NCBI GenBank assembly: GCA_025667525.1
Contig: CM046879.1
Location: 358,794,752 to 358,858,751 of the forward strand
Direction: 5' to 3'
Source: Glebionis coronaria
Taxonomy: Eukaryota; Streptophyta; Magnoliopsida; Asterales; Asteraceae
DNA length: 64,000 bases
The notes under the pieces were generated by a model. That model did no database searches. It saw only the letters and a program-made list of their open reading frames with translations, and was not told where the DNA came from. Position numbers and translations under genes: made by a program. Below, piece after piece: positions 34,614 through 45,292 of the stretch (its first letter is position 1; each line of letters opens with the position of its first letter).

Positions 34614-34989
34614 TGTTGTCCCATATACTTAGATGATATAACACGAATTTAAGAAAGAAAATAGATGAAGAAGATGAATTCTAGAGAGAGAAAGTAGTGA
34701 GAGAAAGTAGAGAGAAGAGATGATTAACTTGGTGAATATTAGATTAGAAGTAATAAAAATGAACAACCAACCCTCCTAACATGCTAGGAGGGTAGTATAT
34801 ATAGTCCACCCACATGCGAGCTTTAATGGGCTATGTATTGGACCAGGCTTGTCTTATGGACTTTAATTAGTTTAAATCCAAGCCCGCAAACCACGACTAA
34901 TTAACTACCTATTACAACGTTCTAGCTAATGTTACAATAATAACCTATGACCGAGAATTCTTGTTTGACTCAATATTTTGAGGCTAACA
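34614..34989 (-). repeat. LTR3 (5' LTR) of element D
   Basis: It is 376 bp on the plus strand from TGTTGTCCCATATAC to GGCTAACA. It has hairpin CCCTCCTA...TAGGAGGG at 34771-34792 and the sense-strand TATA box at 34796-34803. Element A's gag resumes at 34990. Confidence 0.9.
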
Positions 34990-36699
34990 TAAGGACACTA
35001 CCAGATTTGACAAATCCAAGGTTGAGTGTTATAATTGTCGTCGAATGGGACACTTTATGAGAGAATGCAGATCTCCAAGAAGATCTGATGCTAGAAAACT
35101 CTCAAGCCAAATCATCAAGGCTAAGGATTCTAAAGCTATGGTTGCCATGCAAGACATTGATGGTATTGGCTGGGATTGGAGCTATTTGGCCAAGGCTGAG
35201 GAAGAGAACAAAGCTTTGGTTGCAGAAAAGGAAGAAGAAGAGCATGTTCACTATGCTCTTATGGCGCACTCTTCATCTTCATCAGACAATGAGGTATATG
35301 ATGATGCATTTTGTAGTAAGGGTTATCGTCTGAACACTAAAAAACTTAACAAAGAAATTTTAAAATTGACAACAGATGTGGTTAATGAAAGATGCAAGTT
35401 ATCTAACTATCAACTTGCTCTTACTCAAACTGAAAAGACTATAGCTGAGTATAAGAAATGGAGTTTGACCTAAAAGATCAAATCAACATTTTAACTCATG
35501 ATTTAAATGCTAGTATTGAGGTTAGAAACATCATGGAGAGAGCCAATGGTGCTTTAAAGGCTAAGTTAGATGAGGCTATCAAAAATAAAGATAATGTAGA
35601 TCTTAAAATTCAGATATTTGATAAAGCCTCACAAACCCTAGAAAAATGTGTTAGTGAACAAAGGGATTCTAGGGATATGACTGGTATTGGGATGAAAGAG
35701 TATGTTGGTGTTTCACCACCTGCCGGGAACTTCTATGGTGTCCTTAGAAAAGACTTGTCTTGGACTGGTATACCAGAACTCCAAGAAGAGGAGTTTATTC
35801 CTCCACCAAGAGTTCTTACACCAGTAGAGGAATACAAGCATAAGTTGATTGATTTGGACCAATGGAAGAAAGCCAACCCTACCTTGTTTGTTAAGGGTGG
35901 CATGCTTAGTGACAGCCTAAATGAGTCTACACCCATAAAAGTGACAAACCCAACCACTGGTAAGACTGTTGACCTTGGCTTAAACGTTGATAGAAAACCT
36001 AGTATTAAATATGCAGAAATGTATAGAAAACCTAGGTCACCAAAAAGCCAAATTAGTGATAATGGGACAGGTTTCTTTTCTTCTAGACCTAGAGCTATGT
36101 CTAGAAAAGCCTGTTATACTTGTGGAAGTTTTTCATGTTTATCCTATAAGTGTGTCAATGCTTTAAAGGTCAACGCTGATAAAAAGTCAAACACTGTCAA
36201 ACCCAAACCTTTTGTCCAGCAAAGTCCACAAGTTGTTAGACCAGCCCTATTCTTTACTAAAGGGTCTAATACTAATGGACAAAGACCTTTTCAGAAGACC
36301 AATACATGGTCTAATAGACAATTGGTTCCTGTAGCAAACCCTAGGTTCAATGCTGATAAGGGTAATTTAAGCGTTGACAAGACCATATTAAACGCTGACA
36401 GGAACGTTGCCAGACCAAATAATGGTAAATATTTGCAACCAAAGGGAAAAGGGTCTAAAGCTTCTTCTAGCTTGACATGGAGACCTAAGCAAGACCAATA
36501 CCCTAATTTAGATGGGATTTCTATGACCTGTAACAGATTTCATTATATTTCAAAGGTCGTAACAAAACCAATTGGGGTTAACTGGATGTTTAATCCAAAA
36601 AGGGATGAACAAGGGGTTGTCATCAGGATTAAGTCTGTTCTTGTTGAACAACCAAATGAATCCAAGTCTGCTCAGGCTTGGGTTCCCAAAGAAAACTAA
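34990..36699 (+). pseudogene. Copia gag, C-terminal part (element A)
   Basis: It resumes after element D with TRFDKSKVE and a zinc knuckle [14 protein letters not shown] (35027-35068). Acidic and coiled regions follow, with a frameshift near 35460, then the conserved block MYRKPRSP and a second finger at 36112-36153 reading CYTCGSFSCLSYKC, where the His ligand is replaced by Cys (B keeps His). The family motif is translated at 36165-36405 as VNADKKSN, FNADKGN, LSVDKT and LNADRN. The frame ends with TAA at 36697. The bases just after, TTTGTTTTCATTATGTGCAG, look like a splice acceptor, but B has GTGAAG there and a frameshift is the simpler reading. Confidence 0.87.
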
Positions 36700-38306
36700 T
36701 TTGTTTTCATTATGTGCAGGGCATTCAAAAGCAGGTTAATGATTATGGCTATTGGGATAGTGGATGCTCTAGGCACATGACGGGGAAGGAAGATTATCTG
36801 ACAAATTTTATCCCCATTAAAGATGGTGACCAAGTGTACTTTGGAGGTAGATATGGAACTATCACTGGAAAAGGCACTCTTCTCACCAAAAATTTGCGTT
36901 TTGAAAACGTGTTTCTGGTAAAAGAACTTGACTATAATAGGTTTAGTGTATCACATGTTTATGATAACAAAAATAAGGTTCTTTTCACTAATACTGAATG
37001 CTTGGTGTTGAGCAAAGATTTTAAAATACCAAATGAAAAATTCATTGATTATAGAACACCTAGGCATAAGGACATTTATAATGTGAATCTTAATGGAATT
37101 AGGATGAATAATAATTTGTCATGTCTATATGCTAAGGCTTCAGTAGATGAAAGTAATCTTTGGCACAGAAGATTAGGGCACATTAATTTTAAGAATATAA
37201 ATAGGATTTTGAGACATGGTTTAGTTGATGGTTTGCCTGAAAAGACTTTCCACAATGACCATTCTTGTGTTGCTTGCCTCAAAGGCAAATAGCATAAGGT
37301 CTCCTTTAAGTCTAAACCAGTGCACTCTAGTTCTAAACCACTTCACTTGCTGCATATGGACTTGTTTGGTCCAACTAATATAGAAAGCTTAAATGGTAAA
37401 TCTTACTATTTTGTCATCACTGATGATTTTTCTAGATTTACTTGGACTTTCTTTTTAGCTTTGAAAAGTGACACTGCTGATACTTTGATTAACTTTATTA
37501 CCCAAATTGAAAAGAAGTCTAGTAATGATGTTAAAATGCTTAGAAGTGACAATGGTGATGAATTTTGAAATAAGTTATTAGATGACTTTTGTGCCAAGAA
37601 AGGGATTACTAGGCAGTTTAGTGTAGCTAGAACTCCACAACAAAATGGGGTAGCTAAGAGAAATAATAGAACCCTCATAGAAACAGCCAGGACTATGTTG
37701 GCTGATGCTCACTTTCCCATTGCTTTTTGGGCTGAGGCTGTGAATACAGCTTGTTATGTTCAGAATAGGGCCTTAGTCAACAAGATTCATAGCAAAACAC
37801 CTTATGAGTTACTTTGCCGCAGGAAACCTAATATTGGTTTTCTTAAAACTTTTGGATGTCATGTAGTTGTGTTGGATACTAGTGATGCCTTAGGTAAATT
37901 TAGTGCTAAAGGTGATGAAGGCTACTTCATGGGTTATTCTGTGTAGAGTAGAGGATATAGAGTTTACCTTAAGAAAGAAAAACGTATACTTGAAAAGGTA
38001 CATGTTAGGTTTTTAGAGAGTAAACCTAGTGATCCTGAAAGTGGTCCAAATTGGTTATTTGACTTGGAACCTCTATCTAGGACATTGAATTATATGCCTG
38101 TTGCTAATCCAAACATTGTGAAGGTGACTTCAAATATTGTGGAAGAACCATTTGTTGATGTTTTAGGTAAACATGTTGATGAAGAGGTTGGATCACAAGC
38201 AGAGAAAACAACACCTATCCTTGAGTATGTTACCATTCCCATATGGACAGATGCATTTGCTGCTGCTGCTGGAAAAGAAAAAAAGGTGGTCCCCAAGTAT
38301 CACTAG
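36700..38306 (+). pseudogene. Copia protease and integrase (element A)
   Basis: The protease motif is DSGCSRHMTG (about 36757-36786). The pre-integrase finger has NLWHRRLGHINFKNINR and CVACLKGK (37159-37292). The integrase core has MDLFGPTN, LRSDNGDEF and GVAKRNNRT, where relatives have GVAERKNRT, so the catalytic Glu is replaced by Lys. The C-terminal part includes KTPYELLCRRKP and GDEGYFMGYS. One frame runs through 36700-38306 with stops at 37290, 37566 and 37944, then shifts at the A-run near 38275. Loss of the Glu means this copy could not integrate even if translated. Confidence 0.9.
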
Positions 38307-39469
38307 TTGAAAACATGCATGATCCTTCAGACGCTGACAAAGGAAATTCTGGCGCTAACAAGACAAATTCAGGCGTTGATGGATTAAACGTTGACAGCTT
38401 TGGTTCAGGCGTTGACAGATCTTTTGACCATCTTTTCTCTTCCAATAATTTTGAACAAGGTGAACCTTCAAATAGAAATAGAGAGGTTCATTCAGATGAT
38501 GATGGAAGAGAGTTTGAAGATGATATTGGTAACATGGAAGATGAGATTGAGGATAATACACTTATTGAAGGAGGAGTGCTTACTTATACAATCAAAAATC
38601 ATCCTCCTTCTTTAATTATTGGTGATGTAATGACTCATGTGCAAACCCAAGAAGATTTTTGATGCTCTCAAAGAACCAAGTTGGGTGGAAGCAATGCAGG
38701 ATGAGCTTCACTAATTTGCTATCCAGGATTTTTGGGAGTTGGTTGATTGTCCCATACATGTCAGACCTATTGGGACAAGATGGGTTCTTAGGAAAAAAGG
38801 ATGAAAGAGGTATTGTGGTCAGAAACAAGGCATGTTTAGTGGCACAAGGATATACACAAGAAGAAGGGATAGACTATGAAGAGGTCTTTGCACTTGTTGC
38901 AAGGATTGAGGCAATAAGGATTTTTCTAGCCTATGATTCCTGCATGGGATTTACAGTCTATCAAATGGATGTGAAGAGTGCTTTTCTTTATGGCACAATT
39001 GCAGAAGAGGTTTATGTAATGCAGCCTCCTGGTTTTGAAGATTCTGAACATCCAGACAAGGTGTATAGAGTAAAGAAAGCTATGTATGGACTTCATCAAG
39101 CCCCAAGAGCATGGTATGGTACATTCTCCACCTGTCTGGTGGAAAATGGATTCAAAAGGGGCACCATAGACCAGACCTTATTTACAAAGAAGACTGGTAA
39201 GGATTTCTTACTTGTTTAGATTTATGTGGATGATATCATCTTTGGCTCTTCAAGTCCAAAGATGAGTGAAGACTTTTCCAAGCTTATGACAGACAAGTTC
39301 AAGATGAGTGCAATGGGAGAGATGAACTTTTTTCTATGGTTACAAGTTTAGCAGAAAGAAGATTGTATCTTCATCTCTCAAGACAAATATGTAGCAGATA
39401 TCTTGAAGAAGTTTGGCTTTTCTCTACATGAGAAACGAGCTAGCACACCCATGGATAGGGAACACCCTT
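38307..39469 (+). pseudogene. Copia linker and reverse transcriptase (element A)
   Basis: An acidic linker with four translated family motifs (DADKGN, GADKTN, NVDS, GVDRS; 38330-38425) leads into [45 protein letters not shown] and [10 protein letters not shown] at about 39220-39250. Stops are at 38660, 39217 (CAG to TAG, just before the YVDD strand) and 39349. It breaks at 39469 within MDREHP, where gypsy G entered; RNase H continues at 51829. RT fingers and palm motifs are otherwise intact. Confidence 0.9.
39465..39469 (+). repeat. Target site duplication of element G (left)
   Basis: CCCTT lies here and again at 51829-51833. Removing G and one copy restores the A sequence context encoding MDREHPWG. 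Confidence 0.95.
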
Positions 39470-42400
39470 TGTGACAATCTAACATTTTCAGGTAGTGAAA
39501 TATTTTCTCGTATAATATTTTGAAACTTATTTTTGTGTTGGTTGACGAACTCATAATTTACAGATTTAAATTTGGGCTTATGTGCATAATTTAGCGTCTT
39601 TTACGACTAAACCGGAAACCTTAGGATTACGTATTTACGTTTTTGAACTCCGTTTTTGATGAGACAATTTTTATTGGATTCGTTTTGTGACGTTGATTCA
39701 TAATTTATAAAAACGTTTTTTGTAAAACGACCCGAGGGCAAGCAAATCGAGAAAACTAGAACCGAGAAATACCCGTGAACTAGTGAGATGGCACAAAACA
39801 CATTGTCCCACCCCACTAGCTTGGTTGGGATGGCACACTTGACACCACACCATGAAGGTGGCATCAAGTTAGCTAACACATTCCATGTGTAAGCCATGCT
39901 TACATACTAAGCTAACACATTCCACTAACACTCAAAACTAGCTACTTGTTTTCACTTCCACCATTTCTCACATGCAAAATCCTCTCAAACTCTCTCAAAA
40001 CTACTCCCCTTGCCGTCTAAAATAAACCAACAAACACCCCATTTGATCTCTTCTAGCCATGAAACATATGTTTACTAGCTCTATTAAGGAATTCTCTTGA
40101 AGCCTTGCTCATTTGGTGGCCATATTAACAACTTTGGAGGTGATTTTCTTGTGTCCTAGGGCTGATTTTCCAACCTATGTTCTTGATATTTGATGGTCTT
40201 GGAGATACTTGTTGTGTTCATCAAGTTCTTGTCTTCCAAAAACAAGAAATCCACTTGGTTGGTAAAGAAGATCATCCTCTCCATTTTTCTCTTGTTATTT
40301 TGTAAAGAACAAATGTATTTTCTTTCATTTTGTATATGTATATGATGTATATATGATGATAAAAATGTTGTGTGGGGATCAAGTGTTTATAAATATGCTT
40401 AAAAAGGATGATAACTATAAGAAATGAAGCTAAAATCTTGATTATTTAGTTGGCTGTATAAAAACAGTAGAAAACTAAAACAAGAACTGATAAAATTGCA
40501 TTGTATGATCCATTTACAGTAAGTAGAAGATGTTATACACATGTGAGAGTTGGCCATGCAATGGAATCAAAATAATGAGTGAGATATGATCAAAACAAGT
40601 TAGGTGGTCTAATCTGAATAAGCAGTTTTGTAGGGACTGTTAAGGCATGATAAACTTAAAATGGGCAGTAGCTATAACTAAGTTAAATGTAGCACATAAT
40701 ATGAAGAACATGTCACCCAAAAATGAGCTTCTAATTCATTATAGAACTCTAGATATGTTAAAAATGGTGAACATGAAGTTAAAAATCAGATTTTTGGAAA
40801 TAATGTTTATTAATATTATATAAGCACTCACATTATAATGTATAAAATGTAAAAATATAAACCCACTAACTTATAAAACTTATTTACATAAATATATAAA
40901 AGGTTAATTAAATAGGTAAATTATATAAATGGTGGTGAAATAATATTTATAAGTAGTAAAAACTATAAACTTGATTTTTACGACTTTTTCGGCTATCACC
41001 GTAAAATTAACGTTTTTTGCCAAATAAAACTTAGACGACCAAACCCGTCTAATGTAAAGTTTATAAAATTCATATATTGATATATAGGTAAATAATACAA
41101 GTAAAAACCGATAAAACCCGAACTATGAGAAATACGTACATTTACGAGCTAACTAAACATATTGGACTAATAATTGGACTTAATAAGATAAATACTTGTA
41201 AAAAGAACTTATTGGGTTTAACCCACTTGGGCCCAACATGGAAAGTATACATACTGATCATATAGGTATAAAAGGGATAAAAACAAGTTAAAGAACTTAT
41301 AAAAGGCTTAATGGACTTAAAATAGGTAAATAGGTAAAACTAGCGAACTAGTAAGACGTTACCAAAACATAAACGCTAAAATGAGTAAACAAGGATGTAT
41401 AAACCCACTTGATCATCATCATATGTACAAAATCATCATATGTATATTGTTATTTAGATAAAAGTCATTGGACAAAGTCTAAGACCGATTATTATTTATA
41501 TAGGTTTCTGTGACCGAAGCACGCCCGTAGCCGATAATCCGCCTTTCATTAACAACGTGAGTTCATAGCCTCGCACTCTTTTAAATGTTTTATAAAATGA
41601 TTTGTAAACCCGCGAGGGAGATAACATGCTAGATTTTGATAAAAATAGAACACAAGTAGTCCCGATTATATGCTTAATGATATGGACCCGAATGATGCTA
41701 TGACCCTATATACGAGACTAAAAGGATTATTAGTAGTTAGGTTATGTCACTTAAAGTCCCATTAGCATGAATTGTGAACTACCGGGATTTGGTAGACGCT
41801 TATGCATTTGATAGTACTATTTGGAGACGATCACCCCAGTTCGCGCCTTGACGGTTGATCCCCGTCGTACCACATTGATTGGTAAGCGAATTTATGTATG
41901 AGAAGATTCCATAGCGTGATTTTGTGACGACACGCTAACTTAGATGGGCAAATTGTTTGTCGGGTTCGCGGCCCGCTGTTTTCATAGTAAGGTAACAATG
42001 TCATGCGGCTAATAATAATCCTACAATATAAAACATAAATAATAAACGATAACGACGCTATTACGATGAATATATTACCTATCATGGTAATATAGAGACT
42101 ACGGTCTCATGGACGGTTTAAGATGTATGCTGGATATATATTGCCTGACTAGCAATATGAGGACTTACTTCCGATATTATGCTTGTGTTCTGATTTTAAA
42201 TGATTGTTTTATATAATGGTTTTCATTAAACTCTATGAATTCACTCGGCATTCGCTGATATGATTTTTGCATGTTTTTATCTCAGGTGCTTGAAGGTAAT
42301 CCGGATGGAGATCGACTCTGATGGCCCACATAATATTAAAAATGTTCATTCGATCTGTGTTTTGTAAACTTAATGACCTGTATAATTTGGGACCTGTTGT

Positions 42401-42547
42401 ACGCTTTTGAAAATTTTATCGAATGAATGTATGTTAAACCTTGAACAACCATTTTTATGTGTTGTCTATGATTGGAGTTATTGTGCTATCCCGTAACACT
42501 CTGAAAGACCCTTCCGCTGTACCGATACGAAAAATGAGAGTGTTACA
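39470..42547 (+). repeat. 5' LTR of element G
   Basis: It starts TGTGACAATCTAACA and ends GAGAGTGTTACA. No convincing ORF lies in it; an 84-96 codon frame near 39607-39897 on the other strand is chance. It is AT-rich with several TATATA stretches near 40325-40350. Confidence 0.95.
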
Positions 42548-42550
42548 TTT

Positions 42551-42562
42551 TGGTACCAGAGC
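42551..42562 (+). other. Primer binding site of element G
   Basis: TGGTACCAGAGC lies three bases after the LTR. It differs by one transition from the initiator tRNA-Met complement TGGTATCAGAGC. Confidence 0.75.
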
Positions 42563-42826
42563 TCTCGTTATAGAGAACAAAGGATTTTAAAAACCAAGGT
42601 TTTGAACAAAAACTTTTCAAAATCTTTTGACAATGAACATTTGAGAAAATATTTGAAAAATCTTTTGACTATAACGGTGCCAGAGATCTCCGACGTTACC
42701 AACAAGCCCTATGGAGAGGATATATATTTTGATACATATAATTTAATTTATATATATGTATATATCGTGATTTCATTATGTAATTGTTTAACTAGTATGT
42801 TATCCTAATACGAGATCAATATATAA
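42563..42826 (+). other. Leader of element G
   Basis: This stretch of about 265 bp lies between PBS and the acidic ORF, with a TATATATATG-type AT run at 42720-42770. AAATGCAG just before the ORF could be a splice acceptor, but no matching donor stands out. Confidence 0.4.
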
Positions 42827-43852
42827 ATGCAGATTGTCATGGCTGACCCTAATATTCCTGTAGAAAACCATGCTATTCCCGAACCTAATGTAGATGATGA
42901 TCCTTATTTAGACTTAGTAGATTATGATAACGATGATGAGGAGGAACCATTTGAGGATCCCGAGCCCGAGTTAGGACTAGGAGATCAGTTTGCCCCTCAG
43001 GTTGACTTGGTAGAGAATGAGATTGAGAATGTGGATATTGAGAATGTTGATATAGAGAATGATGATGAGATTGGGTTAGATAATTTAGATGATGAGATTC
43101 ACGACGAGGATGTCGAGGAGGATGTAGGTATAGATGTTGAGGTTGATGACGATGAGGAAGCCGAACTTATTTATCCGTATGATGTTCCAGAGGGCGAGCC
43201 TTTGCCCCCACCAGTTTATTTGTCTGATTCTGAGGATGAGTTACCTAGGGATGAAATGTCCGAATCATCTGAATCTGATTCTGAATCAGAGGAGGATGAG
43301 GATGACGATGCACCTGATGGTACTGATGGTATTGCTATTCGTAGATGTGAGATAGGAGAGTCGTCTAGTACTCGAGAGGCTACTCATATTGATGGTCTTG
43401 CACCATGGGCCTTGAGACGTGATCTAGATGCTTCCCGTGTTAAGAGTTGTGTGACAGAGGTTGGATTAGGTGTTGTTCAGACTCAGGTTGCTTATTTGGA
43501 GTCGAAGACTAAGGTTGGAGAGAAAGAGCGGGAATTGCTTAGTTTGGATTTGAGTGATGTAGAACGTGGTTTGAATGAGGCTTTTAGGAGGTTATCGGTG
43601 TTGGAAAGTGGTGAGTATGCTGCTATGAAGAGAAAGGTGAATTCTATGGAGATTCAGTTGAGCGTGGCTCGTGCGATGCGTGAGAAAGCTGAAAAGGAGC
43701 TGAATATATCCGTGGGATGGAATAGTAGATATTATGCCGACATGGTTGAAAGAGGAGTAATCCGTAAGCGCCCAGCTGAAGATGTGTCTAGTGATCGTCC
43801 GACGAAGATTCAGAAGACGATGGATGATGGACCATCTAGCGGTTCTCAGTAG
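42827..43852 (+). CDS. Acidic ORF ahead of gag (element G)
   Basis: The ORF is 341 codons, intact, from ATG at 42827 (a second in-frame ATG at 42839 gives MADPNIPVEN). Residues ~20-160 are extremely rich in Asp and Glu (DDDPYLDLVDYDNDDEEEP) with an imperfect repeat IENVDIENVDIEND. Then follow a Ser-Glu-Asp stretch, a helical segment with heptad-like spacing (residues ~215-300; KTKVGEKERELLSLD) and a basic tail (RKRPAEDVSSDRPTK) that could be a nuclear signal. There is no gag, finger or enzyme motif. It lies between PBS and gag on the sense strand, separated from gag by 290 bp. It is the only uninterrupted long ORF of G. Its function is unknown to me. Confidence 0.6.
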   Translation: MQIVMADPNIPVENHAIPEPNVDDDPYLDLVDYDNDDEEEPFEDPEPELGLGDQFAPQVDLVENEIENVDIENVDIENDDEIGLDNLDDEIHDEDVEEDVGIDVEVDDDEEAELIYPYDVPEGEPLPPPVYLSDSEDELPRDEMSESSESDSESEEDEDDDAPDGTDGIAIRRCEIGESSSTREATHIDGLAPWALRRDLDASRVKSCVTEVGLGVVQTQVAYLESKTKVGEKERELLSLDLSDVERGLNEAFRRLSVLESGEYAAMKRKVNSMEIQLSVARAMREKAEKELNISVGWNSRYYADMVERGVIRKRPAEDVSSDRPTKIQKTMDDGPSSGSQ

Positions 43853-44141
43853 ACCAGTCTGTATTTAGTAGTGACCTTTATATCTTTTGTGCTTTTGTAG
43901 CTTTGACTGAACCGACTTGTTAGTAATAGACTTGGCATGAATTTTGAGTGTATATAGTGCTAGAACTTTGATATGGGATGTACTAAGACAATACTTTTGT
44001 TTCAGATCAAATGAAATATGTATCTTGTCTTGAATTCCATATTGTGCCTTATTTGTATCTTGATTATGAATTCAATCCATATTATATGAATCCTTTGTTG
44101 GATGAATGCTTAATACTTTGAAATTGTTAAATTATAGAACT

Positions 44142-45292
44142 ATGCCGCCCAAGAAGGCTGTGACTGAGGATGATGTACGTAGGATTATTACGGAGCAAGT
44201 TACCGCATTTGTGACTGAATTTATGGCAAATGCTAGAAATGAAGCTGGCGGTAGTGGAGCTGGCGGTAGTGGAGCTGGCGGTAGTGGAGCTGGCGGTAGT
44301 GGAGCTGGCGGTAGTGGAGCTGGCGGTAGTGGAGCTGGCGGTAGTGGAGCTGGCGGTAGTGGAATTGGCGGTAATAATGTGAATATGAATGCTAATAATG
44401 TGAATGCTATTCTGGAGGAAATGTAGGAGGACTTGGAACGAATGCACCTGAAGTTGGTGGCTGTACTTATGTGACGTTCATGAAGTGTGAACCTCTACCT
44501 TTTAATGGAACTGAAGGTGCTGTAGGACTAAGCCAGTGGATCGAGAAGATTGAATCAGTGTTTCGGATTAGTAAGTGTAAGGAGGAAGATAAGGTGACTT
44601 TTGCTATGGCTACTCTTAAAGGTCGTGCGTTGACTTGGTGGAACGGGAGAATTGCTTTCATGGGTCTTGATGCTGCTAATGCTACTCCTTGGGCTGAAAT
44701 TAAGAAGTGGATGACTTTGGAGTTTTGTCCTCGTAGTGTGATTATTAGGTTAGAACAAGAGTTGATTCATTTGAGAATGAAAGGTGTGGACATCGATAGT
44801 TACACGAATCGATTCCGTGAGTTGGCCTTGCTATGTCCTCGATTGGTTGAACCCGAAGAGATCCGAATTGAGCAATATGTTAAAGGGTTGACCAGGAATA
44901 TCCGGGGGGACGTGACATCATCGAAACCACTAACCATTGATGATGCTGTTCGAATAGCTTACCAACTCATTGGACAGATACTTCAGGATAAGGAAGATGA
45001 AGCCCGTGTAGGTGAGAAAAGAAAGGGAGACGGTGAGCGTGTAGATAGAGGTGATAATAGGAAGAATTTCAATCGCCGTCAGAACAAGAGAAAGGGGAAT
45101 GAAAATGCTCTTACCAACAATACACCGCGAAACGATGATAGATGTCCTAAGTGTGGCAACAAGAGGCATGCTGGCGACTGCTGGAAGTGCCGAAATTGCT
45201 GAAAGCTTGGACACAAGGTTGAAAGGTGTAAGAAGGGAACCATTTGCTTCAACTGTAATGAAGAAGGTCATAGGAAATCGGAATGCCCCAAG
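44142..45292 (+). pseudogene. Gypsy gag with Gly-Ser repeat and three zinc knuckles (element G)
   Basis: The likely start is ATG at 44142 (MPPKKAVTEDDVRR); an in-frame ATG at 44106 exists. Residues ~34-73 are eight AGGSG units from a 15-bp tandem repeat (44243-44362). A one-base frameshift near 44410 leads to a TAG at 44424. In the other frame gag continues: YVTFMKCEPLPFNG, GLSQWIEKIESVFRIS, LTWWNGRI, TLEFCPRS and YVKGLTRNIRGDV. Three zinc knuckles follow: CPKCGNKRHAGDC, a second one with its Gly codon turned to TGA (45200), and [14 protein letters not shown] (45246-45287). Confidence 0.92.
44243..44362 (+). repeat. 15-bp minisatellite, eight units, in gag
   Basis: The unit is GCTGGCGGTAGTGGA, repeated eight times without a change that I can see, in frame as AGGSG. 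A ninth degenerate unit (ATTGGCGGTAATAAT) follows. Confidence 0.95.

Larger units (their letters stand above)
19603..34989 (-). mobile_element. Element D: composite copia with three LTRs
   Basis: On the minus strand: LTR3 (34989-34614), PBS, 3 kb internal region without gag-pol, PPT-like tract, LTR2 (31537-31243), degenerate PBS, leader, long gag, protease, integrase, RT, RNase H, 2.5 kb 3' region, PPT and LTR1 (19967-19603). LTR1 and LTR3 are about 97% identical by eye (10 or so differences in ~355 bp). LTR2 is shorter and clearly diverged but has the same layout. The whole is one insertion in A's gag. No target duplication is visible: the outer end of LTR1 seems trimmed by 11-24 bp, so the exact left junction lies between 19603 and about 19613. 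Confidence 0.85.

Noticed and set aside
36690..36720. Intron end between gag and protease of A
   Set aside because: TTTTCATTATGTGCAG looks like an acceptor, but the homologous site in B reads GTGAAG and no donor is evident. A frameshift explains it.
39607..39897. 96-codon minus-strand frame, repeated as 69 codons at 48886-49095
   Set aside because: Its recurrence is only because both copies are the LTR of G; the second copy is shortened by substitutions, so it is not kept.
44106..44141. Twelve-codon extension of gag in G from ATG at 44106
   Set aside because: The MPPKK start at 44142 fits the usual gypsy gag N-terminus better; the extension is possible but unsupported.
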